Assembly (NCBI RefSeq): GCF_001655055.1
Contig: NZ_LXEW01000048.1
Location: forward strand, 62,001-126,000
Length of the DNA: 64,000 bases
Direction of reading: 5' to 3'
Origin: Providencia heimbachae ATCC 35613
GTDB taxonomy: Bacteria; Pseudomonadota; Gammaproteobacteria; Enterobacterales; Enterobacteriaceae
Part shown: positions 1 to 9,339 of the stretch, in pieces
Position numbering within the stretch: the stretch's first letter is position 1
Layout of the letters: each line of letters opens with the position of its first letter
Notes under the pieces: model-generated
Databases searched by the model: none
Seen by the model: only the letters and a program-made list of their open reading frames with translations
Told to the model about the DNA's origin: nothing
Translations under genes and position numbers: made by a program

Positions 1-3000
1 CAGGCGATAATTGAACTGCTAGGACAACATGCAAACAATGCAGGGCAAACTTGCTATCCGCATTATGTCGGCAATACCATCCCACGCAAAGACAACAGTG
101 AAGTGTTGATTGTTGATGATTTGCGCCAGTACCTTGCTCGCCAATATCAGTTGGATGGCATCACTGATGGTGAAATTAATTCCATCCTCCATCAGCTTCA
201 AGCCCTGCCTGCCAGTGACCTATACCAAAGCAACAAAACCTTCTGCCATTGGCTCAGTAACGGCTTTTTACTCAAACGAGAAGACCGCAAGCAAAAAGAC
301 CTGTATATCGAACTGATTGATAGCCAAACATTACCAAGCCAATTGATGCGGTTATTTGCAGGGGAAGACGTGCTATCGGTGGCCGATAATAATCGCTATC
401 GGCTAGTTAACCAGTTGGAAATAGAGGGGCAAGCGCGAGATGGCGGGGTGCAAACGCGTATCCCCGACGCGATTTTATTCGTCAATGGCTTGCCGCTGGT
501 AGTATTCGAATTCAAATCGGCTGTACGTGGGGAAGAGGCTACCCTGTTTGATGCGTGGACACAGCTTTGTGTCCGCTATCGTCGCGATATTCCTAAGCTG
601 TTTGTTTATAACGCCTTGTGTATTCTTAGCGATGGCGTGAATAACAAAATGGGTAACTTGTTTGCCCCTTACGAATTCTATTATGCATGGCGTAAAGTCA
701 ACGGTAACGAATCAACGGAAAAACAGGGTATTACTGGCCTGTATACCATGATCGAAGGATTATTCCATCCAGTGCGTTTATTGGATGTACTGAAAAACTT
801 TATTTTCTTTCCTGATACCAGCAAGACTCCAGTGAAGGTCTGCTGTCGTTATCCGCAGTATTATGCGGCTCGTAAGCTGTATTACAACATTAAAAAAGAG
901 CGTAAACAGATCATTGCGGGTGGTGAAAACATTGGCGGCAGTGGTAAAGGTGGCACCTACTTTGGTGCGACAGGCTGTGGTAAAAGCTACACCATGCAGT
1001 TTTTAGCACGTCTATTGATGAAAAGCATCGATTTCGCTAGCCCAACGATTATTTTAATTACTGACCGTACCGACCTTGACGAACAATTAGCAAAACAATT
1101 TTGCAATGCGAAAGCCTTTATTGGCGATGAAATTATCGTACCGGTATCCAGCCGCCAAGATTTACGCGATAAGCTAGCAGGGCGTGCCAGTGGCGGGGTA
1201 TTTCTCTCCACTATTCATAAGTTTACCGAAGATATTCAACTACTGTCTGAGCGCAGTAATATTATCTGTATCTCTGATGAAGCTCACCGTAGCCAAATTA
1301 ACCTCGACCAAAAAATCACTATCAACCAAGAAGATGGTACGGTTAAAAAGACCTATGGTTTTGCCAAATATCTGCATGATTCACTGCCTAATGCCACTTA
1401 CGTTGGTTTTACGGGCACGCCTATCGACGCCACCTTAGATGTCTTCGGGGAAACCATCGATAGTTATACCATGACCGAATCGGTGAATGATGAAATCACC
1501 GTGCGTATTGTGTACGAAGGGCGTGCGGCTAAAATCGCTCTTGATAATAGCAAACTGGAAGAAATCGAACGCTATTACCAAGAGTGTGAAACTCAAGGCA
1601 CCAGCGATTATCAAATAGAAGAAAGCAAGAAAGCGACGGCGAATATGAACTCCATCCTGGGTGACCCTGATCGCATAGACGCACTAGCCAAAGATTTCGC
1701 GCAACATTACCAGAAGCGGGTTGAGGAAGGTTCAACGGTCAAAGGCAAGGCGATGTTTGTCTGTGCCAGTCGTGAAATTGCGTATGCGCTTTACCAGAGC
1801 CTGAAATTACAACGACCTGAGTGGTTTGAAGCGAAACTGGCAATAGACGGCGTGGAACTTACTGAGCAAGAGAAAAGTGAATTGATGCGTCTGCCGATGG
1901 TCAACATGGTGATGACCCGCGGAAAAGATGACCAAGAAGCCATGTACAACTTACTGGGGACGAAAGATTACCGCAGAGAGTTAGATAAGCAATTTAAGAA
2001 CCCGAAATCCAACTTCAAAATAGCTATCGTAGTGGACATGTGGCTGACCGGTTTTGACGTGCCAGAGCTCGATACCATCTATATCGACAAGCCGTTGCAA
2101 AAGCATAATCTTATTCAAACCATTTCCCGCGTGAATCGCCGTTTTGAAGAAAAGAAAAAGGGTTTAGTTGTCGATTATATTGGTATTAAAAGCCGAATGA
2201 ATATGGCGTTGGCTATGTATTCGAAGGCGGATAAATCTAACTTTGAAGATGTTCAGCAATCTATTGTCGAGGTACGTAATCACCTGCATTTATTGGCGCA
2301 GGTATTCTATAAGTTTGATAGTCGTGACTATTTCTCAGGCACGCCAACACTGCAATTAGACTGCCTCAATAGAGCGGCTGAATTTATTCTGCAAACTAAG
2401 AAAGTTGAATTGCGCTTTATGGGCTTAGTGAAGCGGTTGAAAGCAGCCTACGATGTTTGCGTGGGCAGTGAAGATATCACCCAAGGCGAACGTGAACACA
2501 TTCATTTTTACCTAGCAGTACGTTCCATCGTCTACAAGTTAACGAAAGGCGATGCACCTGATACGGCGCAGATGAATCAAAAAGTACGCGAGATGATAGC
2601 TGAAGCTCTCAAGGCTGAAGGGGTCGAAGAGATCTTCACTTTGGGGGATGACAAAGCTGAAATCATCGATATTTTTGATGATGAATACATGGCGCGCATC
2701 AATAAAATCAAGTTGCCTAACACCAAAATGCAACTGCTGCAAAAGATGCTGCAAAAAGCCATTAGTGATTTTCAAAAGGTCAATCAGCTCCAAGGAATTA
2801 ATTTTTCCAAGCGCTTCCAAGCATTAGTTGAACAATATAACCAACGCAAAGAGAATGATGTGCTTAATGGTGAAGAGTTCGACGATTTCACTGCGCAAAT
2901 GGCGGATATGATTTGTGACATTAAAGCAGAAATGATGTCGTTTAAGGATATCGGCATCGATATGGAAGAGAAAGCGTTTCTCGATATTTTGCTGCATATG

Positions 3001-3246
3001 TGCAAGAAATACGATTTTACCTACGATGACGACAAAATGCTGGCACTTGCTAAAGATATGAAGCTGATTGTTGATGATAGCACACGATATCCTGACTGGA
3101 GCAATCGGGAGGATATTAAAGCGAAGCTGAAAGTCGATCTGATTTTATTATTACACCGTTATGGTTTCCCGCCAGTGGCGAATGACGAGGTATATAAAAG
3201 CGTGCTGGAACAAGCTGAGAACTTTAAAAAATATCAATTGGTGTGA
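1..3246 (+). CDS. hsdR: Type I restriction enzyme R subunit (HsdR), 5' end outside window
   Basis: Motor and nuclease subunit of a type I restriction-modification complex; it translocates DNA with ATP and cuts unmodified DNA away from the site. The frame is open from base 1, so the GTG at 103 is internal and the true start lies upstream. Seen in order: a PD-(D/E)XK nuclease site (PDAILFVNG, then EFK, near bases 460-520), Walker A GATGCGKS near 965, the DEAH box near 1277, motif III GFTGTP near 1407, and helicase motifs V/VI (TGFDVPELD, QTISRVNRR) near 2050-2140. The C-terminal helical region that docks to the methylase follows. hsdM and hsdS are not in the window and should lie upstream. The nuclease and motor motifs seen are intact, so this is probably functional. 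Confidence 0.95.
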   Translation, partial: QAIIELLGQHANNAGQTCYPHYVGNTIPRKDNSEVLIVDDLRQYLARQYQLDGITDGEINSILHQLQALPASDLYQSNKTFCHWLSNGFLLKREDRKQKDLYIELIDSQTLPSQLMRLFAGEDVLSVADNNRYRLVNQLEIEGQARDGGVQTRIPDAILFVNGLPLVVFEFKSAVRGEEATLFDAWTQLCVRYRRDIPKLFVYNALCILSDGVNNKMGNLFAPYEFYYAWRKVNGNESTEKQGITGLYTMIEGLFHPVRLLDVLKNFIFFPDTSKTPVKVCCRYPQYYAARKLYYNIKKERKQIIAGGENIGGSGKGGTYFGATGCGKSYTMQFLARLLMKSIDFASPTIILITDRTDLDEQLAKQFCNAKAFIGDEIIVPVSSRQDLRDKLAGRASGGVFLSTIHKFTEDIQLLSERSNIICISDEAHRSQINLDQKITINQEDGTVKKTYGFAKYLHDSLPNATYVGFTGTPIDATLDVFGETIDSYTMTESVNDEITVRIVYEGRAAKIALDNSKLEEIERYYQECETQGTSDYQIEESKKATANMNSILGDPDRIDALAKDFAQHYQKRVEEGSTVKGKAMFVCASREIAYALYQSLKLQRPEWFEAKLAIDGVELTEQEKSELMRLPMVNMVMTRGKDDQEAMYNLLGTKDYRRELDKQFKNPKSNFKIAIVVDMWLTGFDVPELDTIYIDKPLQKHNLIQTISRVNRRFEEKKKGLVVDYIGIKSRMNMALAMYSKADKSNFEDVQQSIVEVRNHLHLLAQVFYKFDSRDYFSGTPTLQLDCLNRAAEFILQTKKVELRFMGLVKRLKAAYDVCVGSEDITQGEREHIHFYLAVRSIVYKLTKGDAPDTAQMNQKVREMIAEALKAEGVEEIFTLGDDKAEIIDIFDDEYMARINKIKLPNTKMQLLQKMLQKAISDFQKVNQLQGINFSKRFQALVEQYNQRKENDVLNGEEFDDFTAQMADMICDIKAEMMSFKDIGIDMEEKAFLDILLHMCKKYDFTYDDDKMLALAKDMKLIVDDSTRYPDWSNREDIKAKLKVDLILLLHRYGFPPVANDEVYKSVLEQAENFKKYQLV

Positions 3247-3507
3247 CTGGTAATAGCTGAAATATCGTAGGTTACTCTAATTTACTGAACTAACACGCAT
3301 TAATGGGGGAGTTGATGGCACAACCGTTTATTAATACCCCCGAACCCTGCTGGTTACTTCAAGAACTAGAGGCTATGGCTCAAGCCATTTAGCTTAATCG
3401 CTTAAACAACGAATCATAATCTTCAGAAAATAATGCTGAAAGTTTATTTAAACAATATCGGCAGTTTTCTGGGTAGTATACTTAATGTACCTGCATCAAA
3501 AGTAGGG

Positions 3508-3771
3508 TCAAATTCGAGCTGTAATGCACTGTACCAAGCTGTGGTGCTCATCGTCTAAACTAGGTTCGAATAAATTGTAATCTCCTAGATGGTAGTCGGC
3601 ATCTTAATTAAAGACTAAAAATACATGGTAGTGAGGACGCTCAACTATTGCGATTTCTTTTACCCACATATAACGCACATTGTTTTCAAAGGTACGTTTA
3701 CCTTGAAGCTCTTAACGGTGTTGGTCGTGCTGAAGTTTAGCCTTTAAGGACTCAGTAAATCGGGATAGGAT
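3508..3771 (-). pseudogene. Remnant of a YagK/YfjJ (inovirus Gp2-like) gene
   Basis: Read on the minus strand, this stretch encodes SRFTESLKAKL, then GKRTFENNVRYMWVKE, then HYHVFLVFN and DYHLGDYN. These resemble the conserved core of YagK/YfjJ C-terminal-domain proteins, common in P4/CP4-type islands. Two in-frame TAA codons interrupt it (before ELQGKR and after LVFN), and no intact start or end is visible, so it is a decayed fragment. Family assignment is from memory of the motif pattern. It suggests the DNA left of the ssrA island once belonged to a related island. Confidence 0.6.
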
Positions 3772-3814
3772 TTCCTATGATTGAAATTAAATGACTAATG
3801 GAGTTTAACTGAAA

Positions 3815-4039
3815 ATGGCTATAGTATTCATTCCTTCACTTGTTGCATTACTTGAATCAAAAGAGAAAGAGGCTGGGTATGAATTGACTCAGAATGAGGT
3901 TGAATCCATCTGTGATAATGCTACTGCTATTGAGTTACCAGCGGAAGTTGTAGACGATATGGACAAAAGCCGTGGCTATCAGGATCTGAATGCGAATAAT
4001 GTCTGGAATGGTTGGTTAATTTACAAGAAAACTAGATGA
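3815..4039 (+). CDS. Small hypothetical protein (74 aa)
   Basis: A 74-residue acidic protein starting MAIVFIPSLVALLESKEKEAGYEL. The pattern 'FIPSLVALLxxxEKxxG ... I.DNAT ... KSRGYxDLxxxxVWxxW' is one I recognise from short uncharacterised proteins in many Proteobacteria, so it is probably a real gene. No catalytic motif or membrane segment is visible. A GGAG lies about 12 bases upstream of the ATG. Its TGA overlaps the ATG of a 20-codon frame (4036-4098) as ATGA, which suggests it was once coupled to a second gene that is now truncated. Function unknown. Confidence 0.6.
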   Translation: MAIVFIPSLVALLESKEKEAGYELTQNEVESICDNATAIELPAEVVDDMDKSRGYQDLNANNVWNGWLIYKKTR

Positions 4040-4098
4040 TTATGAAAATAGTTGAAGAACTAAGAACTGAACATCTCAAAATCGATGGTGAGCTATAA
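4036..4098 (+). CDS. Short coupled frame, possible truncated gene (20 aa)
   Basis: This frame begins with the ATG that overlaps the previous stop (ATGA) and encodes MIMKIVEELRTEHLKIDGEL before TAA. The overlap looks like translational coupling. The length suggests either a leader-sized peptide or the 5' stump of a gene lost by deletion. I do not recognise it. Confidence 0.25.
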   Translation: MIMKIVEELRTEHLKIDGEL

Positions 4099-4128
4099 AT
4101 CAGTCTGCTCAGGGAGCCGGTAAGTCAT

Positions 4129-4569
4129 TTACATATTGGTTAATTGATGTTGTAAGTTCAGGCTGAATTGACCAGTGTTTATCAATAGGCCTGTTTTTCG
4201 TGAGCGCTGATCTATCGACAATTGCGGCTCAGTCCAAAGGAAAGGATAAAAGGAGTAGACGGAATCATAATTCATTGAAGATATTTCCTCTCGCCAACCA
4301 GTCCAACGTACACTTTGATAGAACAAATCTAAATCGCCGCTAAGGGCCCAATGCAAAAAGACCCTGTAAATAATTCTGTGTATTGACCATGAGCGTGTTT
4401 GAGCTGAATTTAATGATGTCACATGTCTAGAGTTCCCTGAATCGTTATCATAAAAAGACTCAGAAGAATAATGAGTCAAATAGGCTTTGCTTGAATTTTC
4501 AAATGCTTTATCTATTGCCTTCCTATTCTCCTTTCTTTTGGAAAGTCGAACCAATTCAGCAGAAGCCAT
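4129..4569 (-). CDS. Hypothetical protein (146 aa)
   Basis: A 146-residue protein with a basic N-terminus (MASAELVRLSKRKENRKAID) and a Trp/Tyr-rich middle (WSIHRIIYRVFLHWALSGDL, FYQSVRWTGWREE). There is a good ribosome site: GGAG about 7 bases before the ATG on the minus strand. No signal peptide, clear membrane helix or known motif is seen. It lies between the short coupled genes and the IS200 element, transcribed toward hsdR. The C-terminus may be altered by nearby rearrangement. I do not recognise the family and assign no function. Confidence 0.5.
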   Translation of the reverse strand: MASAELVRLSKRKENRKAIDKAFENSSKAYLTHYSSESFYDNDSGNSRHVTSLNSAQTRSWSIHRIIYRVFLHWALSGDLDLFYQSVRWTGWREEISSMNYDSVYSFYPFLWTEPQLSIDQRSRKTGLLINTGQFSLNLQHQLTNM

Positions 4570-4599
4570 TTAAAATACTCCAGTTAGTTTGTCAGATAT

Positions 4600-4628
4600 A
4601 AAAAAGCTCACCGAAGTGAGCTTTTTTA
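4600..4628. terminator. Hairpin terminator next to IS200
   Basis: Stem GCTCAC (4606-4611), loop CGAA, stem GTGAGC (4616-4621), with an A-run before and a T-run after, so it can work in both directions. It lies upstream of the minus-strand gene starting at 4569 and just left of the IS200 end, where it could block read-through into or out of the element. Confidence 0.75.
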
Positions 4629-4717
4629 TTTATGGCTTCAGCCAGTTTAAGTCGCGTTAGCGTCTTAAACATAAAACCACCCGCTTTGCGGGTGGAGTTC
4701 AAGGGTTATACCAAGAA

Positions 4718-4784
4718 AAACACCTTTCCGTTACGATATAGATGTTCAAGCTAATATTCGTAACTCAAATAAGGAAAGGTGTTT
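4718..4784 (+). promoter_or_regulatory. tnpA leader hairpin hiding the ribosome site
   Basis: AAACACCTTTCC (4718-4729) is the exact reverse complement of GGAAAGGTGTTT (4773-4784), which holds the tnpA Shine-Dalgarno and ends at its ATG (4785). Paired in the mRNA, this would block ribosome loading. IS200 is known to repress tnpA translation with a 5' UTR hairpin, so the arrangement fits. Confidence 0.75.
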
Positions 4785-5240
4785 ATGGGCATTAAAGCAC
4801 AAAGCTCAGCGCATACAAAGTGGCTGTGCAAATACCATATCGTCTTTTCGCCGAAATATAGACGAAAAGTTATTTTCAACAGTATCCGCTCGAGTGTAGG
4901 TGAGATTTTACGAGACCTTTGTAAGTATAAAGGCGTCGAAATAATTGAAGGGCATCTTATGCCAGACCATGTTCATATGTTGGTGAGTATCCCACCGAAG
5001 ATAAGTATTTCAAGTTTTATGGGTTACTTAAAGGGTAAAAGCTCGTTGATGATATTCGATAAGCATGCAAATTTAAAATATAAGTTTGGCAATAGGAAAT
5101 TTTGGGCGGAAGGCTACTATGTAAGTACAGTAGGATTAAATGAAGCCACGATCCAGAAATATATCAGAAAGCAAGAAAAGTCAGATTTAATCCAAGATAA
5201 ATTAAGTATAAAAGAGCATGTAAACCCCTTCAAGGGGTAA
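4785..5240 (+). CDS. tnpA: IS200-type transposase TnpA
   Basis: A 151-residue Y1 HUH transposase that cuts and rejoins single-stranded DNA at the element ends. The HUH motif is seen in PDHVHMLV (His62, His64) and the catalytic tyrosine in IQKYIRKQE (Tyr126). The N-terminus HTKWLCKYHIVFSPKYRR is typical of IS200 transposases, and the length is normal, so the gene looks intact. I chose the ATG at 4785 over the GTG at 4779 because it fits the family start and is well spaced from GGAAAGG. That ribosome site lies inside the leader hairpin. Confidence 0.93.
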   Translation: MGIKAQSSAHTKWLCKYHIVFSPKYRRKVIFNSIRSSVGEILRDLCKYKGVEIIEGHLMPDHVHMLVSIPPKISISSFMGYLKGKSSLMIFDKHANLKYKFGNRKFWAEGYYVSTVGLNEATIQKYIRKQEKSDLIQDKLSIKEHVNPFKG

Positions 5241-5350
5241 GCCAAAGTAGCAAAGACACTTAGCTTGAACGAAGAGAAAGCAGCGTCATTTAGGCGCAGT
5301 CGGTAACAAGCCCTTATAGGGCTAGAGCAAACCACCCGCTATGCGGGTGG

Positions 5351-5446
5351 GCTGGCGGAGTCTGAATTCGTCGCTTAACTAAATGATTTTATAGTGCTAA
5401 TGTTAAATTCAACTTTTCAAAAGTGCCTAATAAGGTGCCTAAAAAT
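5351..5446. repeat. Candidate left island end: attL-like sequence and arm-type repeats
   Basis: GCTGGCGGAGTCTGAATTCG (5351-5370) resembles the ssrA 3'-end sequence GCTGGCGGGAGTTGAACCCG at 30171-30190, but only imperfectly and with gaps. More convincing is the pair AGTGCCTA/AGGTGCCTA at 5422-5441, which matches the pair beside the integrase (30031-30051). Arm-type sites on both flanks are expected for a P4-type integrase. The attL-like part may instead belong to the IS200 right end. From 5376 to the gene end at 5695 I see nothing else. Confidence 0.45.
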
Positions 5447-5694
5447 ATTTTGATTGATTTCTGTGCATTGGAATTAATGGGCACTGATTCGCTGTAGTTT
5501 GGTATTTTATCAGTTAATGAAGAAATTACCACTTTGCTTCAGTGGTTTATATTTCGCCATGAACGATAAAAAACACAGGATGTATTTTACAGGTAGCATA
5601 GCTAATACAACCAATACATACAAAGATACATAGAAGTCAAAAATTAAAATTCAGAGGATGCATATTTATTAATTAGAACCTGCATCCTCATAAA

Positions 5695-8600
5695 TCAAAA
5701 ATTATTAATTTGTAGGTCTACTACCATGAATACCACAGCGATCTCACGATGGTCTACCCGATAAGTTGTTAAATAACCACTTATTTCATAGTCTGGAGGC
5801 ATTAATTTTTCGTAGCTGAGATAGGTAAGATTAGTAGGAATATCTCTTTCAAACATTTCTTTTACATAATCAAGTAAAGGTTTTATCTCACTAGCGTATG
5901 AATAAATTACATGAAAATATAAATCACAATTACCATAATTTATAAGTTTATCAAAATGAGACTTTATATTTGTTCTGTTCAGTCCAGAACAGACGAGTGC
6001 TTCGTAAATGGCAATTTCTTGGCCTGCGACTCGAATAACTGCATCTCTTTCTCCTGGGTTACCATTTGGATTTCTCCCTCCAAGAGATTGGTCTGCTACA
6101 TCCCACTTGGCTACAGCAAGGGAAGCTCCTAGTACTTCCCTTACTGCAGTATTCAGGTCATCCTCGAATCTTGCTTCATCTTTTTCATTTTTTTTATTAC
6201 GTAATATGCAAGCCATATGTTGAAGTGACGATACGGCTCGTGCGACTTGTCGTACAAGATAACCTCTAACACCTTTTCCAGGAGGACCAAGCACATCACC
6301 AACCTGAGAAGGTAAAAGCTCAGACAGTTGTTGTAGGGCATTTCGTATTGGGGCAATAAGGTCAATAGACGCAGTAGTGGAACTTATGATAAGAGTATTA
6401 TCACTTGACTCCAAACTTTCCTTGAGATTTAGAAGATTCTCGTTATCTCTATATTTTGTGAGAGCGCCATCCAGTATAGCGATAGCTTCACTTTTATTAC
6501 CTATTTCATACATTGCTAACACAAAGATGTACTCGATATCGGGAGTGGTTGCTTTTCTTCGACGCTTGCTTAAACTTTCTAATGCATCTTCTGGTCGTTG
6601 CAACCCAATCAGGAGTATGGCTCGGTTAGAAAATAGAGCATTACTAAAACAATCTTCATTATCATCAATCTCTGCATTTATTTCTGCGAGGAGAGTTTCA
6701 GCAGCCGTTCGGTTTGTATCATCAATAGGTTGTAGTTTAGTCCCTAGTAGCTGTTGAACAGCAACAGCGAATAAGTTCTCTTTATAAGAAAAACTTGCAT
6801 TAGGTAAGGATGCTAAACGAGAAAGAGTAGCTCGTGCTTGTACAAGATTTCCATTTTGTCGAAGTAACTGTGAAGTAGCCCTGTAGAAGTCTAGTTGATT
6901 TTGCGCCTGATGTGCAGATGCACCTGTTAATTCTAGTGGTATATTTATGGAATCAAGTGATGACCAGTTTTTTTCCTTCATGAGAATTTGAAGTTCAACA
7001 CTAAAAAGACCAAGTCTGAACTGAGGCGGTGCTTTGGGTAGATCTACTTTGATATCACTAAGGTACTCTCGTGCAAGGTTAACTTGCCCTACCGCTAGCA
7101 ATGATTCCATTCGGTGTTGTATTTCTACCCATGTCCATGGAACAAACGCTTCACTCGGTTTCAATTGCTTTAATCTTTCATCAACTTGAGTTTTTTCAGA
7201 ATAAGGCAAATGTTGGCTGAGCTCAGATAAAAATACCGGATCATCAGACTGCATAAAGATTTGCAGCAACTCCTTTTGATTATCTCTATCTAGTTTTTGA
7301 TATGCATCAGCTAGATCTGATGCTGGTGAACCTTTCTCCGTAGCCATAAAAATAGTTGAGCTATACCTATCTGTCAGTGCTCCAATTTTCCCTTTTTCAT
7401 CATGCTCTATAATACTCCAAGAAGTAAGAGTCTTTAGAGCATTGTTAAGCTCCTTAGGGATGCTTTTTTCAGGCCATTCTGATACTGCGCGAGCAAGTAA
7501 TCGTACGTGAACTCTTAATGTTTTCCCTATTGAAGAGCGTACTGAAGGTTTATCATCTACAGTTGCCGCTTTTAAAATGTCAGTACTATTGAATGGGATC
7601 AGTAAAGCATCTCTTTCGGAGGTATTTTGAGCAAAGGCTGTCATGACGAGTCTCATAGCCTGTGAAGGTGTCAAATCTTCAGCATCAGTCCAGTCAAGAT
7701 TTCGTTCTTGGGCAAATTTTGAATACAACGTGATAATAGGCTGACATTCGCTTCCTGATAGTTCAGGCTGGAAGTTTAGAACATCTAACACAGCTGCAAA
7801 GCATGCACGTGGAATATTAGTCTGATAGGCAGACTGATCTAACATATGCTTCAGTACAGAGAACTTAACATCTTCATTCTGCTTATTCAGCAATCCAATA
7901 AGTTTACGCCCAATAGGTTCTTTCGAATTCGTTAGAGAATGTTTATTTGAGGCTTTATCTATATAGCACCAGGTAATTAAAGATGTATAATCCTGAAGCT
8001 CAAGCTTACCACTCTCCAAATGGTAATCAACAAATGATAAAGCATCTTCGATGGCAAATGCCTTAGTTTGAATTTCACGCCCTTTTATTCGATTACTGTG
8101 CTGTCCTAATCCAATTTGCCAACCAATAATTATTTTGGTGGTCATGCAGACTGTTCTGCAATCCATGAGCATATCAACTAATAGTAAAGGATTAGCTTTG
8201 ATTCGTAACGTGTGTAGCAATAGTGCCATTGGATGCTTGGTAACGAACTCAAGAAATGTTGTATTTTTAAGTATTAGATCATGCCCAAAATCTGTCATTT
8301 CAAGTTCTGAGCGCAGTAGGTTAAAAGCAAAGCTTACCGCACATGGGGCATCAGAACGCATAGACAAACGCCCCATCATTAGATATTCAATATCTTGACG
8401 CTCTAGCCAATCCAACTTGCTGACCAGCGTTTCTGGAGGTGCGTCAGATTGGCTATATCTATACCGAAGTTCACTACTTGAGATTGCAAAGGTATTCTCA
8501 ACTAAACTGGTGTAATCTTTTAGATCGTTACACCATGTTCCCCATAGATTTTGACGCTCTAATACTCGATATGCTGCGTCATGGCAGAATTGTTTCTCAA

Positions 8601-9339
8601 TCACACTCCAATCCAGATCCCATTTACTACTACCTCCGAGTAGATAGCACCAGACAGACCACTCGGTAAAAGCGGAGTCAATGCTCTCTTTATGAGAAAC
8701 TAACAGTTCTGGGGAGCCATTTACTGCATCTTTGTTAGCTTCTGCAATTTTGAGACTATCATCTTGTTTACTTTCATGTGAAATCAATGGCGCTGGACAA
8801 AGTTGCTTCCATAGATTGCCAAGGAAAATATCAGGATTATTGATAGAAATATGATTACTATGACTTAGCTGGCATATGACTTCGTCGGCAATTTCCTGAA
8901 TATCTGAAGGGATAGTTTCAATTTTAGAAATAAAAGAAATTTTACTGAGCCCAAGAAGAAATGATTTTGTGCTTGGGCTAGGATAATTGATGTGCGAGTA
9001 GGTGCCTATAGGAGGTTTTTGCATGATCCAACTGCAACCATCGAATGTTACCCAACCAAATCGCCTAAGCTCATTAAAGTTTGGTCCTCCATCAGTAATA
9101 CGTTCTTCTGTAGTGTCCCATAGGCTGATTATGTCTTTCTTACTTCCTAAAAACTCCGGCCTAAAGTACTGGATAAGTTTATGAAGGCTAATTTCATCAA
9201 ATGTAGCTTCAATATTTTGGGCTAAGTTAGAATTATGCGAATGTGATAGCCAACGTTCAAACATTTCACGTAACTCGTGACGTACTCCAATAGGGTCCCA
9301 CATACCTTCAAGCGGACGTATTTTTTCAAATTTAGACAT
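5695..9339 (-). CDS. Large helical-repeat protein with possible nuclease-like C-terminus (1214 aa)
   Basis: I do not recognise the full protein. About residues 1-1000 appear all-helical, with TPR-like stretches near 930-1010 (NALFSNRAILLIGLQRPEDA; YIFVLAMYEIGNKSEAIAIL). No Walker motif, membrane helix or signal peptide is seen. The last 160 residues look like a separate domain: DQSLGGRNPNGNPGERDAVI (Asp near 1099) then GQEIAIYEAL (Glu near 1113), then a region ending in an aromatic-rich YFHVIYSYAS strand. The spaced D and E recall PD-(D/E)XK folds, but no clear Lys follows, so activity is uncertain. GGAG lies 5 bases before the ATG. It is divergent from the ABC-3C operon across about 500 bases, which suggests a defence role or a separate defence gene; this is inference. 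Confidence 0.75.
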   Translation of the reverse strand: MSKFEKIRPLEGMWDPIGVRHELREMFERWLSHSHNSNLAQNIEATFDEISLHKLIQYFRPEFLGSKKDIISLWDTTEERITDGGPNFNELRRFGWVTFDGCSWIMQKPPIGTYSHINYPSPSTKSFLLGLSKISFISKIETIPSDIQEIADEVICQLSHSNHISINNPDIFLGNLWKQLCPAPLISHESKQDDSLKIAEANKDAVNGSPELLVSHKESIDSAFTEWSVWCYLLGGSSKWDLDWSVIEKQFCHDAAYRVLERQNLWGTWCNDLKDYTSLVENTFAISSSELRYRYSQSDAPPETLVSKLDWLERQDIEYLMMGRLSMRSDAPCAVSFAFNLLRSELEMTDFGHDLILKNTTFLEFVTKHPMALLLHTLRIKANPLLLVDMLMDCRTVCMTTKIIIGWQIGLGQHSNRIKGREIQTKAFAIEDALSFVDYHLESGKLELQDYTSLITWCYIDKASNKHSLTNSKEPIGRKLIGLLNKQNEDVKFSVLKHMLDQSAYQTNIPRACFAAVLDVLNFQPELSGSECQPIITLYSKFAQERNLDWTDAEDLTPSQAMRLVMTAFAQNTSERDALLIPFNSTDILKAATVDDKPSVRSSIGKTLRVHVRLLARAVSEWPEKSIPKELNNALKTLTSWSIIEHDEKGKIGALTDRYSSTIFMATEKGSPASDLADAYQKLDRDNQKELLQIFMQSDDPVFLSELSQHLPYSEKTQVDERLKQLKPSEAFVPWTWVEIQHRMESLLAVGQVNLAREYLSDIKVDLPKAPPQFRLGLFSVELQILMKEKNWSSLDSINIPLELTGASAHQAQNQLDFYRATSQLLRQNGNLVQARATLSRLASLPNASFSYKENLFAVAVQQLLGTKLQPIDDTNRTAAETLLAEINAEIDDNEDCFSNALFSNRAILLIGLQRPEDALESLSKRRRKATTPDIEYIFVLAMYEIGNKSEAIAILDGALTKYRDNENLLNLKESLESSDNTLIISSTTASIDLIAPIRNALQQLSELLPSQVGDVLGPPGKGVRGYLVRQVARAVSSLQHMACILRNKKNEKDEARFEDDLNTAVREVLGASLAVAKWDVADQSLGGRNPNGNPGERDAVIRVAGQEIAIYEALVCSGLNRTNIKSHFDKLINYGNCDLYFHVIYSYASEIKPLLDYVKEMFERDIPTNLTYLSYEKLMPPDYEISGYLTTYRVDHREIAVVFMVVDLQINNF

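Larger units (their letters stand above)
4677..5350 (+). mobile_element. IS200/IS605-family insertion sequence (IS200 type, tnpA only)
   Basis: The limits given are the two subterminal hairpins: left 4677-4695 (CCACCCGC ttt GCGGGTGG) and right 5332-5350 (CCACCCGC tat GCGGGTGG). The exact ends lie a short way outside and cannot be fixed from one copy. Such elements move as single strands through a Y1 HUH transposase that recognises subterminal hairpins, without terminal inverted repeats or target duplication. No tnpB is present. It sits at the border of the two accessory segments. Confidence 0.85.

Noticed and set aside
3314-3391. 25-codon frame MAQPFINTPEPCWLLQELEA with GGGAG upstream
   Set aside because: Good ribosome site but no recognised family and it sits in decayed DNA; could be a remnant, not supported as a gene.
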